A stretch of DNA of 64,000 nucleotides from Stichopus chloronotus (GCA_021234535.1 CM037842.1:3375315-3439314); one strand, 5' to 3'. Counted from the first letter of the stretch, positions 13,401 through 26,056 are shown. Notes: a model not told the origin generated them from the letters alone. A program made the numbers and translations.

Positions 13401-16340
13401 CATGTAATGTACGAGATGAGATATTGTAGTTGCTTTGGGACACAACAATTGCTATATCATATACTGGTATGGAATTTAAGTGACCGTGAACATTCCCCCA
13501 TCTATTGGGGTAGGGGTCAAAATGTATGGAGATGTGTGAGTGTGTGTGCATGTGAATGAAAATTTCAATTTCAAAAGTTTGCGTCCGCAACTCTCTCTCT
13601 AGACGGCAAAGCCGATGAGGACCGAAGTTGATAGATAGGTTACCCTTGAGGTGAAGTTGTGTCTCCCGTCAAAATTTAAGGGCAGAGCTCAAAGGTCAGA
13701 TATTAAATTAGGGAAAATCTTAGTTTAGCTGTATTTCTTAATCCTACATGGCTCTTTACGTGAGACCTTGTGGGACTATATGGGACCACATGGGACCACA
13801 TGGGACCACATGGGACCGACATAAAAGACTTTCTCTAAAAATCATTTTTCATGTGTTACGAGGTTAAAGGTTACGTTCAGGTGTCAAAGGAGACATTAGA
13901 CACCCCTCAAACTTGGTAGATAGGTGATCTATGGTCTGAAGTTGTGTCTCCTGACAGAAGTTTAGCTTAGAGGCCAAAGGTAAAATCCGTGAGAATGTTT
14001 TTTTTTTTTTTTTTGGCTGTATTTTTTAATCCAAAATATTAATTGACGTTTCAGCTTCGAAATTCATGACCGGTGTACAGGATTTTATCTAAAAATCTTG
14101 TTTGTATGTGTATAGGTCAAAAATCAAGTTCGGGGGTAATAGATGAATTTGGCAACAAAAAGTGTGTCTACAACTCCTTCTAAACCGCAAAGACGATGAA
14201 GGTCAAAGTTGGTAGATAGATGACCCATGGTCTGAAATTTAAAATTTAAGGTCAAAGGTCAAATATCTCATCAGCAAAATGCTTTGAAAAAGTGTGTCAC
14301 GATTTCCTACTAGACAGTAAGTCTAATGAACTTCAAACTTGGTCGTTAGGTACCTGATTAAGATATGTAGCATTTACGCGTTCGGTGACGTGATATGTCC
14401 ATAGGGCACATAGTACAAGGTGTAACGAAATTTATTAAATCTTTTCTTCTCCATACAATGTAATATAATATTTCAACCTATGTAACCATGTTTGGACTGA
14501 GAGATTATGTACAATAACAGTGTCATTTTCCATGTTCTATCGATACCTCTACTCAGTATGTTTGTACTGTTACATGTCCGGTATCCATTAGGGATTAAGT
14601 GGGTTACAGTACATTTTGGGGGAAAAGAAATTGAGCTATGCAAATGGTTGTGACGTGTTTGTTAGAACTATTGCAAAACGACGAGAGTGGCGGCACGCTG
14701 ATTTCAGAAATAGAGGAAACCAAGTATTACTTTGACGCGGACTCGGTATGCCTGGGAATATGTACTTTGACGGGCACGTGACTTTCATATTCACATAACA
14801 CTTGTGTGTTTCTTCCACATCCATGCCAAATGTGTTGTGTACGTGTCTAGCTACGTGTACTTATGAACTGTGTGTAAAGCGTGGATTGTGCTCTTGTACT
14901 TTTTTGTAGATATCTCGTTAAAATATATCTCTTTTCAGATATTCATAAACCTAATTACGTAGGTCACTTTATTGTTTTAAAGTTAAGTGATATCCCTTTT
15001 CAGAAATTGAGAATTAAAGAGTTTAGCATGTACGTTACGTCATATGGCAGAAGCGGATTTTCTTAACTGCGATTACTTAGTTTTATAATATGTAGGTGCA
15101 TAATCTTACCATACGACAGTAATGGCTCTTTGTATTTTGTATATACAAACAAAAATCCCAATGCATCATGGTGTAAAGAAACTTGTTTGTTTTGCTTTGT
15201 AGTGTGATCACATTGCTCTTTGTGCAAGAAAGGTTCTAATGACGACTAACATGACTTGCAAATTGTATGACTTTAACTTGCGATCATCAACCAAGAAATT
15301 TGTGGCCAAAACAAACCTTGAGGTAATACAAACACATTCATTAAAGTGTATGTAAATCTAGCATCACATTAAAGAAGTATGTTTGAGAGGATGAAAAATA
15401 AATCTTATGTCAGCAAATTTCCATCTAAATTGATTGTTTCATTGCTATCATTTAAAATGTCGAAACACAATCACTTGATCTAAAGGGGTCAATTTTGCAC
15501 TAACTTGTGACGTCTACCTTGGGGAACTGTTATTATTTGCGTTTGTTTTTGGGAAATTTAATCTTTAGAAATCCTAAAAAGTTAACTGTTTTCTTTCACA
15601 ACATATTTTATAGAGATAAATTGTAGTAGTCAAACCACGCGAAAGTAGTTAAACAGTGTTCACATTTGTTGACAAACTGAAAATGTATCGCAATGAACAT
15701 CCACCCTCAGATACAGTACTAAACTATTGATCAATATTTTCTCCAGGAATGGTTGCGTCTGCCCTGGTTAGCTCCTGAAACCATTTTTGATAGAAAGTAC
15801 GACCGAGGAAGCGATGTGTGGTCATTTGCTGTTTTCATTTGGGAGGTGTTTTCTGAAGGTAAGATATCATTCAACGACTAAAGCTCATGATTATACAAGT
15901 TGATTGTTGATTTAAATAGACAAACCCATTTCGAAGAGGTCGACGTAAGCTTTGTTAAAGCTGTTAAACGTTCGTTTCTTATGAATGTTTAGGTGATGTT
16001 CCATTTGACGGAGTGGATATTAAGAAGTTTTCGTCCAGTCCAAAGGATATTCCTCTTCTTGCACAACCCCGTCTGTGTTCAGATGCTGTGTGAGTTATTT
16101 CTGTTTCGGTAATAAAAATACTTCCGTTAATTCGTACTCACCTGGTGATTCATTTATCGATAACCGTGATCTGGAATACGCTATTACATACTGTAATTGG
16201 TAAACTAACCTTAATTCTGTCTTATATGTTTCAGATACGCCATTATGAAGTCTTGCTTGATGGTTAATCCCGGGGAACGCATTGGCCTCACGACATTAAA
16301 AGCCAAATTATTTAATATGGTAGAAGGTGTGGAGCAATAA
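7394..16340 (+). CDS. Gene A: two-Ig transmembrane receptor with a degenerate tyrosine-kinase domain (receptor pseudokinase)
   Basis: Thirteen exons join in perfect phase to 620 codons plus stop: 7394-7448, 8630-8977, 10261-10605, 10762-10860, 11435-11471, 12040-12122, 12246-12392, 12703-12816, 13090-13289, 15203-15322, 15747-15858, 15993-16089 and 16235-16340. All introns are GT-AG. Order: signal peptide (residues 1 to about 33), Ig1 (about 40-134), Ig2 (about 135-235), membrane span (about 258-279), juxtamembrane segment, kinase fold (about 335-610). The kinase resembles the FGFR/VEGFR/RET class: 'PWLAPE' in the activation segment and 'DVWSF' in helix F. The beta-3 Lys is Thr368, the alpha-C Glu appears to be Met383, HRD is His-Ile-Ala (479-481), the catalytic-loop Asn is Lys486 and DFG is Asp-Phe-Asn (499-501). 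Phosphotransfer is therefore very unlikely. I infer a cell-surface binding protein that signals by scaffolding or by pairing with an active partner. No frame break is seen. Confidence 0.9.
7911..7922. repeat. Poly-G run in gene A intron 1
   Basis: About twelve consecutive G near 7911-7922. Similar G or C runs occur at 25156, 30403, 44690, 45839 and 58734. Such tracts are prone to length error in assemblies. Confidence 0.7.
8630..8977 (+). CDS. Gene A exon 2: Ig-like domain 1 (V/I type)
   Basis: The acceptor is ...TTTTAG at 8629 and the donor GTGAGT at 8978. The exon is a phase 1-1 cassette of 348 nt. It has the canonical Ig Cys ('CLECP'), the core Trp ('LAWRRGD') and the 'DGMYTC' second-Cys motif. 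The stretch after the second Cys ('[12 protein letters not shown]') matches the first Ig of gene C ('CWKTSTLKGTFE'), tying A and C to one family. Confidence 0.9.
10261..10605 (+). CDS. Gene A exon 3: Ig-like domain 2
   Basis: A phase 1-1 exon of 345 nt. It carries the Ig Cys ('VEIQC'), the Trp ('FNVTW') and the second Cys ('ENITCQV'), with several N-glycosylation sequons. The matching exon of gene C has the same 'PPFNITW' and 'TTITC' landmarks. It is followed by a Thr-rich stalk encoded at the exon end. Confidence 0.9.
10762..10860 (+). CDS. Gene A exon 4: transmembrane segment
   Basis: A phase 1-1 exon of 99 nt. An acidic stalk (DKEDVD) precedes about 21 hydrophobic residues ('[19 protein letters not shown]'), then Lys-rich residues as a stop-transfer signal. 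This orients the Ig domains outside and the kinase fold inside. Confidence 0.9.
12246..13289 (+). CDS. Gene A exons 7-9: N-lobe of the pseudokinase
   Basis: Exons 12246-12392, 12703-12816 and 13090-13289 encode the N-lobe and the start of the C-lobe. The glycine-rich loop is not recognisable; the region is basic ('CTGRRKRW'). The beta-3 strand reads 'SVVATTL' where active kinases have VAVK, so the ATP-anchoring Lys is Thr. The segment '[10 protein letters not shown]' matches the usual 'HPNVV.LLG', and '[16 protein letters not shown]' matches the hinge 'YIVTEYA.HGNL.DFL'. An in-frame GTAAGT at 12299 is read through, because only the longer exon keeps phase with the next one. Confidence 0.85.
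13590..14380. repeat. Intronic repeat block in gene A intron 9, including a 10-bp tandem
   Basis: Three or four diverged modules begin with phrases such as 'ctagacggcaaagccgatga', continue with 'agttgatagatag' or 'agttggtagatag' and then 'tctgaagttgtgtctcc'. They occur near 13600, 13900, 14180 and 14310. At 13771-13818 the 10-mer 'catgggacca' repeats four times. The phrases resemble parts of the 145-bp minisatellite at 49.7-50.4 kb. The block explains the long 1.9-kb intron between the two halves of the kinase fold. Confidence 0.6.
15203..16340 (+). CDS. Gene A exons 10-13: C-lobe of the pseudokinase and C-terminus
   Basis: Exons 15203-15322, 15747-15858, 15993-16089 and 16235-16340. The catalytic loop reads '[11 protein letters not shown]' in place of HRDLAARNVLL, so the proton-acceptor Asp is Ala and the metal-binding Asn is Lys. 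The metal-binding motif reads 'YDFNL' for DFG. Structural landmarks survive: 'WLAPE', '[16 protein letters not shown]' and a C-terminal '[15 protein letters not shown]' equivalent to MxxCWxxxPxxRP. Fold-keeping residues are conserved while catalytic ones are lost, the usual picture for a selected pseudokinase. Confidence 0.88.
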
Positions 16341-16342
16341 AA
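16337..16342 (+). promoter_or_regulatory. Possible polyadenylation hexamer overlapping the gene A stop codon
   Basis: The final codons read 'gag caa taa aaa', so the TAA stop (16338-16340) lies inside an AATAAA hexamer. A T/G-rich stretch ('tatgttttgtttttgtc') follows at about 16355, a plausible downstream element. If used, the 3' UTR would be very short. A later site cannot be excluded. Confidence 0.35.
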
Positions 16343-19300
16343 ATCTTCAAATTATATGTTTTGTTTTTGTCAGAATTCAAATTAAAAGAAAACATTCGAG
16401 TAAACTGAGAATGTTGAGCCAAGTATGCTTCACGTCAAGTTTCAGATCTGCAGATACAGTGTTCAAGTATGCACTTTTGAGACTGATAGACTATTAGAGC
16501 GTCACCAAGTCCTATGTCTCTTCCAGGGAAAGTTTTAGGCTCAATGCATTACGCTGTCTCTACTGTAAGACGGAAGCTTTCACAGCCTGTTTCAATTTAT
16601 ATTATCCCTCATCATTTTGAAAAGCATAAGGGCAATATTCATCACTTACACATATTTAGCCACAGTTTAAATTTGTTGAATTTTAATGGCTTCCGTATAA
16701 TTCATACCTGCATAATTAAACTCGAGTGACTTTAGAAAAAGTTCTTTTTTCCATACTTTCAACTTTGAAGATCAGGAATCAGTTGACATTGCGGGATATA
16801 AACAAACTCTTTCAAAATGCTTTAGTTAGGTGTTAAAGTTAGCCTTTAATTAGCAAATATGGAAGCTAATAATAGCGTGAAATAACACGAAAAGGTTATC
16901 CCAAAACATTTACACTAAACATTTTGAATAGGGACAAACACTTTTCTTCCTTTACGTCGTTTATATTCTTACGATTACAAATTACGAATTGTTTATAGAG
17001 AGCAATGCATATCAGAGGGTTTGAGATGATATAAAAATCATGATGAATTATACATCCCGTCTCATTTATTCAGATGGCAAATATGGAAGGACTGAATATA
17101 CCTTTAGTCCCCATTTTTTTCTTCCCTGATGATTACCCATTTTAAGCTTAAAAATGAAAATTGGGGTAGGCTATTGAACATTGTTTAACGCAACGAAGCG
17201 ACAACGAAAACGATTGAAATTTTTTTTAAGGGAAATGAGCTTGCTGCATGTCCCCGTAATGAAACATTCTCAAATTGTCTTCAAAAATTGAAGCTGAAGA
17301 TCTTTGAAGTAGTAGAATTAAGGTATTCTGAAGTGGTGAAAATGTCGCACATTATGAAAAGATAGTGTTTTGCAATGACAATAGCCTTTGTTGTCATTGA
17401 CCACCAATACTTTTGAACGAATTTTTTTCCCTCTTATTCAGCGTTAGGGCTGCAAATATAGAGTAACATTGCCTCCAGAATCTATGACATTATTAATATT
17501 CAAGGTTTGGATTGACTGTATGCTGAGACCTATTGCTAGTGCGTCGTGCTGTACATATGCCTACATTCTGCTGAGGATTTGATCGCTAGCCGCATAAACG
17601 ACTTAAGCTTTGTGTTAGCAACAGAAGCACGTAATCAAAAAGTCGAATTAAAGATTTTACACCTTCATGAACGCGTTGTTTAAATTTGGGTGGTTTATTT
17701 GTCTTCATGCCAAAATACAGCCCTTACAAAGGAGACATTTTTCTTTCTAGCGGCCTCACTAGTTCGTATGATACGTTATGACGTAATTTGAAGGGAGGGG
17801 GGTCTCCTGTTGGTCTGCACATGCTTTAATTACCATTTTAGAAACCCTACATTATCTTTATTTTATCCTCCGCTGCTTGAAACAGTCAAATGAAGTTATG
17901 AAATCATAAAACCTCAGATGTTCAAAATGCACACATGTGAGAGATCTGAACATCCTTGATGTTAGGGCGCGGAACTGTCATGTAGTTTTCAATATCATGA
18001 AAAGATCAAACATATGTAGCCAGTTTACCTTTAGCCCCAGTTTCGTATTTAGTTTTCCTCCCCCAACTCTGTCAACTTATCTCCTCTCGTGATTTAATTT
18101 CCAACATCATCAATCGCATCCTCGGTCACAAAATTTCTGTGGGGTGGACTCTGCAGCCCTTGGCCACACCACTGAGTGACAAGAATTAATATATCAGACT
18201 TTGTTTGTGAATACTGGTTTTAAAATTTGTTCGGTGGAAAGAATACATTGATTTCTGTTTTAATGTTTCTCTTGAACCTAAAGATATATATTCGTGAAAA
18301 CAACGATTAGTAGAACAACGTGCAGATCTGTAATTTGCCCATTCCTCAAAATAGTGTAATTGTTATCTCATGATTAAGTCTTATTAATAGACCACAAAGG
18401 TTTTTCATGATCTACTTAGCAAGTCACCTGACTAACGTCATGAGCCACACTAGCCTAGTTTTAAATATTACTCATGTAACTAAATTTTATTGAATTGTAG
18501 TATTAAGCTTTATGAAGGACTAATTTCTTAAGTAAACATGACTAACTTAAATTTAAGGAGCACGAAAATGTCAAAATATCTAGTCTATGTAACTATTATT
18601 TTTCAAAACCTCGGATTTGTAATTACTATGTAACTATAAAAAACACGCAGAGATGATGATAACCAGAGAACGAGTAACTGAGATTCCTTGCCAATATTCA
18701 TGTAAGACAAGGGACAATACATAGGCCTACCAATTTTCAAACAACTCACTCCTTGTGGAGTACAATGTCTACATGTTTACAATGTATTATCTATACTATC
18801 TTTAATGATTTCACATGATCCCTGCACCCCACAAGGAATGAAAGAACCCATCTGTTCATCAAGGTCTGCCGATGGTAACAGCTTGAAGATCCAGCAACAT
18901 TCAACAGCAACTTTCTGTTTTTGAGATACCGTGTTTTCAAAGTTTTCAAAGAATGGCATCTATTGATCTTACATGAAGTTTGACGGAAATTATCTTTTAA
19001 TCAATGGCTATGGATGCGCCCAGTACGATGTTTCAACCTCATTAAGTTGCTGAGATATGCCCTTCACTTTTTTTGTTATTCTTATTCTTATTCTGATGAC
19101 TTCAAATGACCTTTGACCTACATGAAAAACAGTAGGGATCATCTACTTATAATGAACAAGCAATGAACCAATGAATTAAAAGTACAAGACAAAGCACGAC
19201 GTAAACATATCCTACATCGGTAATTGCAGCATGACAAACGATAATGTCCTCTTTTCAGTTTGTCAGTGAAAGATGCATGTTTTTATGGGATTTTTTTCTC

Positions 19301-20981
19301 TCTTCCTTAAAAGGGATCAAATTGGACGAATAACTGTCACATAAAATCCTCGTGAATTTTGAGTGTTTCGGATAGCCTATTTCAATCAATATTATTTTCT
19401 GAAAGTTCATGGAATGTAGAACATAGAATGTAGAATATCTTTGACATCGTTGTACGAATAGTCGAAATTGGTTATTGTCATCGTCTAAATGCACCAATTT
19501 GCAATAAAAGTAACGAGTATGGCTACAAATAATAAATCAACCGAAAAGAGAAGCACGAAATTAAGCAAAATAGAAGTGCATCATAACCATAAATTAAGGT
19601 AAAGAAATCCATAATGCGAAATGTAAATGGGATAAACACAATTAAATCATGTGGCTTTGCTGACTTTAAATTAGACCTAAATCTTTAATTACAAAAATCT
19701 TCTTAGCAAACTGGAAGAAAAATAGAGCAGTTCTTATGAAAATATTAATCATGCTTAAAAATCCCAATGTTACAGTCGGGTCAAGTTTTAACGGCACTTA
19801 CATCATTTTGGTTCTACATCTCAAATAAGAAACTTAAGACGTTTCATGTAAGCATCTTAGCATCTCATATTGCATTAACTTTTCTTTTTTCATTTGTAAT
19901 TATTGTTTTCCTGACCTTTTAGGGAAGAGATCTCAAAAGTCTTCTGCATAGACCACTATTCTCTGCCAGGTAGATCGCAATGTAGGATTTAAACTAATAA
20001 AGGTATCGATGAGAGCAGCAGCAACAACTCTGTCAGGAAAACTGTTCCACATTGTTACAACCGAGGTCTAAATCGAGGTCTAAACATTTTGATTATGTGG
20101 TTAAGTCTACCTGAGACATGTAGCATGAACAAAAAAGTGCATGTCAACCTGGGAATATTTATGAAACATTTTGACGACATCAACTGAGAAATCCAGTTGG
20201 TGACGGTCGTGTCTTAAGAGTAGACGACTTTAAGAGAAAAACCTGCTCGTATGGCTCACTGAAGAGACAGAAATCATGCGTGTTAGACTCTGCTGATTTT
20301 TTTTTTTCCAGTATAATAATATCCTCCTTTTGGTGTCGAGACCTGACTGGAGAAACTTAATCTGCATGAGGTCTTACCAAATTCTCATACGATGGCAACA
20401 GAACTTCCTGAGCTCTACAAAACAAAATGTTAAAGTCATGCACAATACCTGATTGACGCTTTTACTTTGTCGTCGATGCGTAACGTTTGTCTGAGAGAGC
20501 TCTGAATTTCCACACCAAGGACTGTGTCACTGTCTGTTACTTAAAGCAAAGAGTGATTCAAATGAAACTTGTACTCTAGAGTGATTCTTCCAAAGTTCAT
20601 AACGCTGCCCAAATCGACATTAAAATGCATCTGCCATTCGTCTGTCCAGTTTAGCAAAAAATCAAAATCAATCTGAACTGCATGCATATGAGGTGTAATT
20701 TTATTTAATAAGTCAACTTGAACAGTTTCATATATTGTCATAACATCTCTTTTGTTACTAGGAGAGGCAAATAACCCTTTATCTCTTTAATGAATAAAAA
20801 CAGTTCGTGACTGAGTAATGTTCGTGATTACTGGCAACTAATTTTGCTGTCATTGAAATACATGTCTCACCGAGACGGAAAGATAGAAAAAGAGAGCTTA
20901 GAAAAAGGTAGCTCACATTAAACAATACAGCAAAATGAACTATAAGCTGTAAGTCGTGAAGCACTGGAAGCGTCAATTCCG
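16341..20981. other. Convergent intergenic region between genes A and B
   Basis: No gene is supported. Open frames are short and without domains. Near 18780-18960 and 19080-19130 there are fragments of genome-wide repeat phrases ('gatgacttcaaatgac', 'acctttgacctacatg') related to the repeat at 49.7 kb. The right end, about 20690-20980, should hold the 3' UTR of gene B: sequence near 20800-20900 resembles the 3' flank of gene D at 54.74-54.84 kb. A candidate minus-strand AATAAA lies near 20700. Confidence 0.55.
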
Positions 20982-21082
20982 TTATATGTTTTTCGGAAAA
21001 AATTCCTTTTCCCAAATCCCTGTTTGACAATTGAAAGCAGGTACTCTCGCTTTCATCTGCTTTATCGTGGTCGACATGTAAA
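20982..21082 (-). CDS. Gene B exon 10: conserved C-terminal exon
   Basis: A 101-nt exon entered in phase 1 after a TTAG acceptor. It ends 'FNCQTGIWEKEFFPKNI' then TAA at 20984-20982. Gene D's last exon is also 101 nt and ends 'FFPKNL' with the stop at the identical place. This comparison rules out the longer open frame on the same strand that would otherwise look attractive. Confidence 0.8.
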
Positions 21083-24061
21083 CTAAGGGATAAATAGAGA
21101 AGCAATACAATAATTTGTAGGAATCAAATATTTGCAAGTAACAACATATTCCTTTCACCACAATGATACTTTCACAGGTATAATATCGTACCAAAATCAA
21201 CATTTTGTTCTTATTAGACCAAAATTACGTTGATATACTCACATACGATTTTAATGATTAATCACAGAGCGAAAAAGTAGCTATGTTTGTTGTGTCAGTA
21301 ACAGAGCGCCATATGTCTTTTCGCTCTTTTGGGGCAACCAGACGAAAGTACGGCTTTTTAAAATTTCATTTATTGAACGTAGTTTCCTTTTTATTTTTCC
21401 ATAGCATTCATATAATACCCATGGTTCGATCAATGATATGTCAGTTTGTGCTTTCTATCAACAGAATTTTTGGAACATCTGCTGTGGAATTGCTTACATG
21501 CCATAACGGGATTTAAAAGACACCCTAAGTTTTTTAATACAATTGATCATGTGTATGATTTCTTTTATGATTTATTCTGAGCAGCTACACAGTGGGAACA
21601 ATAAATATCCATGATCGCGGTACAAAAAAATTCCTGGAGACAAAAAATGCTTTTTAATGGCTATTAATTTTTTATCATTTCATTTTTTTTTTTTACCTTT
21701 TAAGTAATGTCTTTTACAGTGTACCAAATTGTCAACGAAGCAGTACTAAGCATTAATATTTTATCAAAGGAGTAATTGTTTGTGCTACATGTGGTATTTC
21801 AGTGTAAGCTTACGGTATGTTAAGTCAGCTTCAGGTATTAACCTATTTTAGTATATACATAATGTAAGATTCAGACTAATTTTTACATCTTCTTCCCAAA
21901 TAGATTCGGTATGAAAGAAAAAGCAGAAGAAAGTTGGTTCAAAGAGACAGAGAAAAGGTGGCGATAACTGGCCTGATGATAGATGTTTAGAAATGGAAAC
22001 ATAAAAAATAAACTTTCCATTATTTACATTTCTTTACATTCATAGCAAAAGCTATCTGAGATGGGCGTCAACTAAGATCTTACAAGGTGAAGTCACTGTT
22101 AGACCTGGTTTACACTTTGAATGCTTTTTCGATCGGTTGAAGAGTCAGCAACGGGTCTGCAAACCATATGTTACAATAAAATAGAAAAAAAGTGGGCGAA
22201 AGTATGCAGTAGTAATTTATAGATTACAGTTCGCAGAAGGGACTAATTTTACCAAAATTACCCCCACCCCTTCTTTTTCATACTCCGCTTTACTATATTG
22301 TCATGGAGCTATCTGATGAAGTCCATGATATTTTCCGGTTAGAGTCTTGCAAATATTTGTTTAAATATACAACTTTGATATGAAGTTTGAAATCTGGTAT
22401 ATCCGGAACCTGGAACTTGAGCCTGCTGTTTAGCTGTTCGTTAATTGTTACTTGACTAGATACCTCAACCTCTTTCTTCCTAATTTTGCGTATTCAAGCA
22501 ATGACTATCCAGGGAGTAGAACATCTTTAACTTATCTGGGATTCAACTGGGCACGAGAGTGCCCATATGTACAACATGAGTGCCTGATGGATTTCTCTTA
22601 TTTGACTAAGTTATTCGATTTGATGCAAATGATGAAACTTTATGAAAGAGAGCTACCGAAGAAAGTACTCATTAAATAAAGTAGATGTAACATGTCTCAG
22701 CAGAATTGAGATTAAATTCAATTAAATGTTCACTGCGGTTTACTATTGAGAAATAAACAATTCTTTGTAGAAAATACAATGTTGTTGTGACAAATCTGAC
22801 TGAGATAAAACCAAAGTCATTTATTCAACACGTCTTTTACAGTTAAGCATTGCGGTTTGTGTAAGTTTTCTTTTGCTGTCACAAAACTAGCAACAGAAGC
22901 AAATTATTGAGTTACTTACGCCATTATATTCACACAAGGGGAGTTAATAATTTTATATCGTGTACACTCTATGTAAGCAGCAGGGGCTGATAACATGTGT
23001 TACTATTCTACATTAAAAACGTTTGTGTACTTCTTTAATATTGCCATTTCGTATTTATAACATATGTTTCAGCTTACTACAGCCTTTCTCATATCTTCTC
23101 TCTTGTTTATGTTACACTACATTTTTTTTCTTTGTTTGTAATTTATTTTGCACTGCTTTTGGTTCAGGAAGAGACTCGTCTAAGTAGTTTTTATATCAGT
23201 TTTAGGAGTTATTGACTGTACATCGTAAGATGCATTTTGTAAAGGATGTAGGGTGACCACATTACTTGCATAAGTAAATGAGAAGATGCCACGAAGACAA
23301 AGGAATGTAGAGGAGACAGAAAAAACTTTGAGCAGGAGCTAAGGTGGTTGTGTGAGCCATGTACAGATAGGGGGTGTAGACTATTTGATGAGAGGGTAGC
23401 ACAATTTCAATCATCAGAGAGAGGGAGGGACTGGTGCGGGTATATTTTCTTTTAAGCTCTTATTATTCTCATTATAACAATTTGGAAACTTGAAAACTCG
23501 ATGGACATCTAACTTCTCGATTGGTATGGTGAGCTGTGCAACACTTGGGACCTTTGTGAAGGACAGTACTACACCTACCCATATATCCGAAAAGCAAATA
23601 CCTTTAAAACACTCAAAGAACCTGTAAATTCATCCTGACATTTCAAAAATATTCATACTAAAAGATGGATTTCTGTATACCCAGCATCGAGGGACTAAAT
23701 TCGCAATCCGTGGTAACATTGTCTTGCTGTTTTTATTTCGTGTTCCCATAGTCATTCATTGCGCGGGTGTGTTCTTAATGAAAGTGATCCTAAAATCACA
23801 TAATTGATAGGTTTTCCCTAAAACAGGAATTTGTTTCGGTTTTTGCCCAAAATAAATTAAGAAGCGGCTATTTTCTGCCAATGCAATTAAACTCTAAAGA
23901 GTCAAAGTCCGCACCATATGTAATTAGGCGTACGTTAATGTTTCGTTGGCAAACAATATCAGAAAAAAAGTAAGAATATAGGTACTTCTTCTGTTTAATG
24001 TACGTCATAAAGTGATATATATTTCTTCAACTAAAACAATTCTATTAACACTGGAACTTAC

Positions 24062-24409
24062 TTTTCATCTTCTCGTTCTTCATAGCCAGCGCCACCTTAC
24101 ATAGGTCTTCTCCCGTCAATGTCTTTGGTACTTCACATGCCAAGAACCTGTTTTAATAACATTTAACATCTTTACATACTTGCAATGCATTGCATTACGC
24201 ATTTTAAAATTTCAGAGTTCCAAAATTGAAGAAACTTACAGCAAACTTTCCGGACATTTCCGAATGCTTAGGTTGGTGAGAATTGAGACAAACTGTGTTT
24301 TATTGATTTTCATGTCATAAAACAACAGTATTTTTAATGTGGGCAACGTCACGTTTTTCAAGAAATCGATGGCACAGGCCTCTCTGAAAGTCCTCCGCAT
24401 GATACTTAT
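24062..24409 (-). CDS. Gene B exons 8-9: short leucine-rich region
   Basis: Exon 8 (24409-24240, 170 nt) encodes 'FREACAIDFLKNVTLPTLK' and then 'ILLFYDMKINKTQFVSIL', a pattern like one or two animal NLR leucine-rich repeats. Exon 9 (24147-24062) encodes 'CEVPKTLTGEDLCKVALAM'. Phases 0-2 and 2-1 fit the neighbours. Gene D has the same two exons (170 and 89 nt) with strong similarity. The assignment as LRR rests on leucine spacing only. Confidence 0.78.
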
Positions 24410-26056
24410 CTATTTAAAGAAAAAAATATAATTCAAACTGAAATGAAAGACTGTCTCTTTCAGTTTAGGTTAGTATTAATAGAGCAAAGTTATTTCCATT
24501 TTTTTAACCGTATAATTTAACAAAGAATGATCAAGTGTTGCGTCAATTCGTAGTGAAAGCGAGTTAATTGAATAGCACTCAGTTACAGCTCAATGTTTCA
24601 ACAGGTATCTTTTTTCATGCAGTGATGCATTTCCTACATTTCACACGTCAATTTCCAAACTAGATAGATAGTTCCCTATGCCTACCGGAAGGGTCTTTTA
24701 CGTTCTTCTTTACTCTATGTTTGTTCAACTGGCGTTATAAAAAGCATATATTGTTCAGCATAACTGCGCTCTCTCTCTCATTTATTGGTATGTTAGTGGA
24801 CTTCATTAGGCATCCTCAACCATCATTTCAATTTCATCTTGATTAGTTGCCAATTGTAATAATAATTTTAGATTAGAGTGAACTATTTACAGATGCTATT
24901 AATTTCGAAGAGATGAGGGAAATTACCAATAAGCAACTCATCTGGATGCTTCTTTGTAAACTAAGTGAGCAGATATTTATTTTTGGTAAACTTTACAGAT
25001 TCATTACACCTTCACATACAGTAACACTATAACACCTAATCCACTCATTCGCCGTTATTACATTTTTAAGTCTATCATTGTGTCTGTCTGTGTTTGCCAT
25101 GTCAATCAGTTCCAGACAATATATCTGTTGTGATAATCTATTCTCGGTGTCCTCCCCCCCCCCCCTTTAAAGAATCATTCCGAGAACTTTACAAAATATG
25201 CCTTCTATGTAATTTTAGAGACATCTTACATAAAAATATTTCTTCAATGTGGACCCCTCAAATGCTCGATGTAAGTCATAACTCACTATGTTCCTGGTTG
25301 GGACGAAACTGCTTATTTCAAGTTTCATCAAGCTGACGCTAATGGTATGTGATGTCGATAACGCTGAAAACTAGGTGATGTTCTCTTGTTGAACTTGAAG
25401 AGTGTATTCGACCTTCAAATTTTACACCAGTGCAAAATAAGATCAACTTAACCCTTAATTTTGTACGAGCCAAGGTAGAAACTCTGAGAATATCGTAATG
25501 TCTCATTTAAGGTAACTAATATCATGACGAAATGGAACGAACAATTAATTGGTATGCAGAATATGACATCATTTATTTCAAGCAGTGCAATCCACCAATA
25601 TTCTTATTCTTTTCGTCCAAAAACTTCCGAAGATGAGAGGTTATGCTGGTGTGGCTTTCATATGCTTACTTCAGTGCTATCTCTTTTATGGAAAATTCTT
25701 TTTAAGACAGACGAACACAACAAATTCACTTGACTTACTATTAGGTATAAATGATGCTATCTAGGCAATGTGAATAATCTAAATTTAATTGTATTTTGCT
25801 CATCACAACGATTCCCCTAGGCTGCGATTCCCCCAGCGCTTCTAACAACTCCTCCATCAATCCCCTCCCCCTTCAAAACAACAGGAAAAACATCTCAACA
25901 TCAAAAATTACAATGTGACTACAAAGACTATGTGGTGCTGTGGACATATCATAATAAGCAACTATGTATCAATAATTCGTTTGAGGATGCAATACGTTGA
26001 CCTGCCTAGTTTCGATTCAACAATTAATGTAGTACAATTCCATTGAGCCTACCTAC

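Noticed and set aside
20779..21105. 108-codon minus-strand open frame over the last exon of gene B
   Set aside because: The phase of the previous exon selects another frame, and in that frame B and D end at the same codon ('FFPKN' plus stop). The longer frame is not conserved to its end in gene D.
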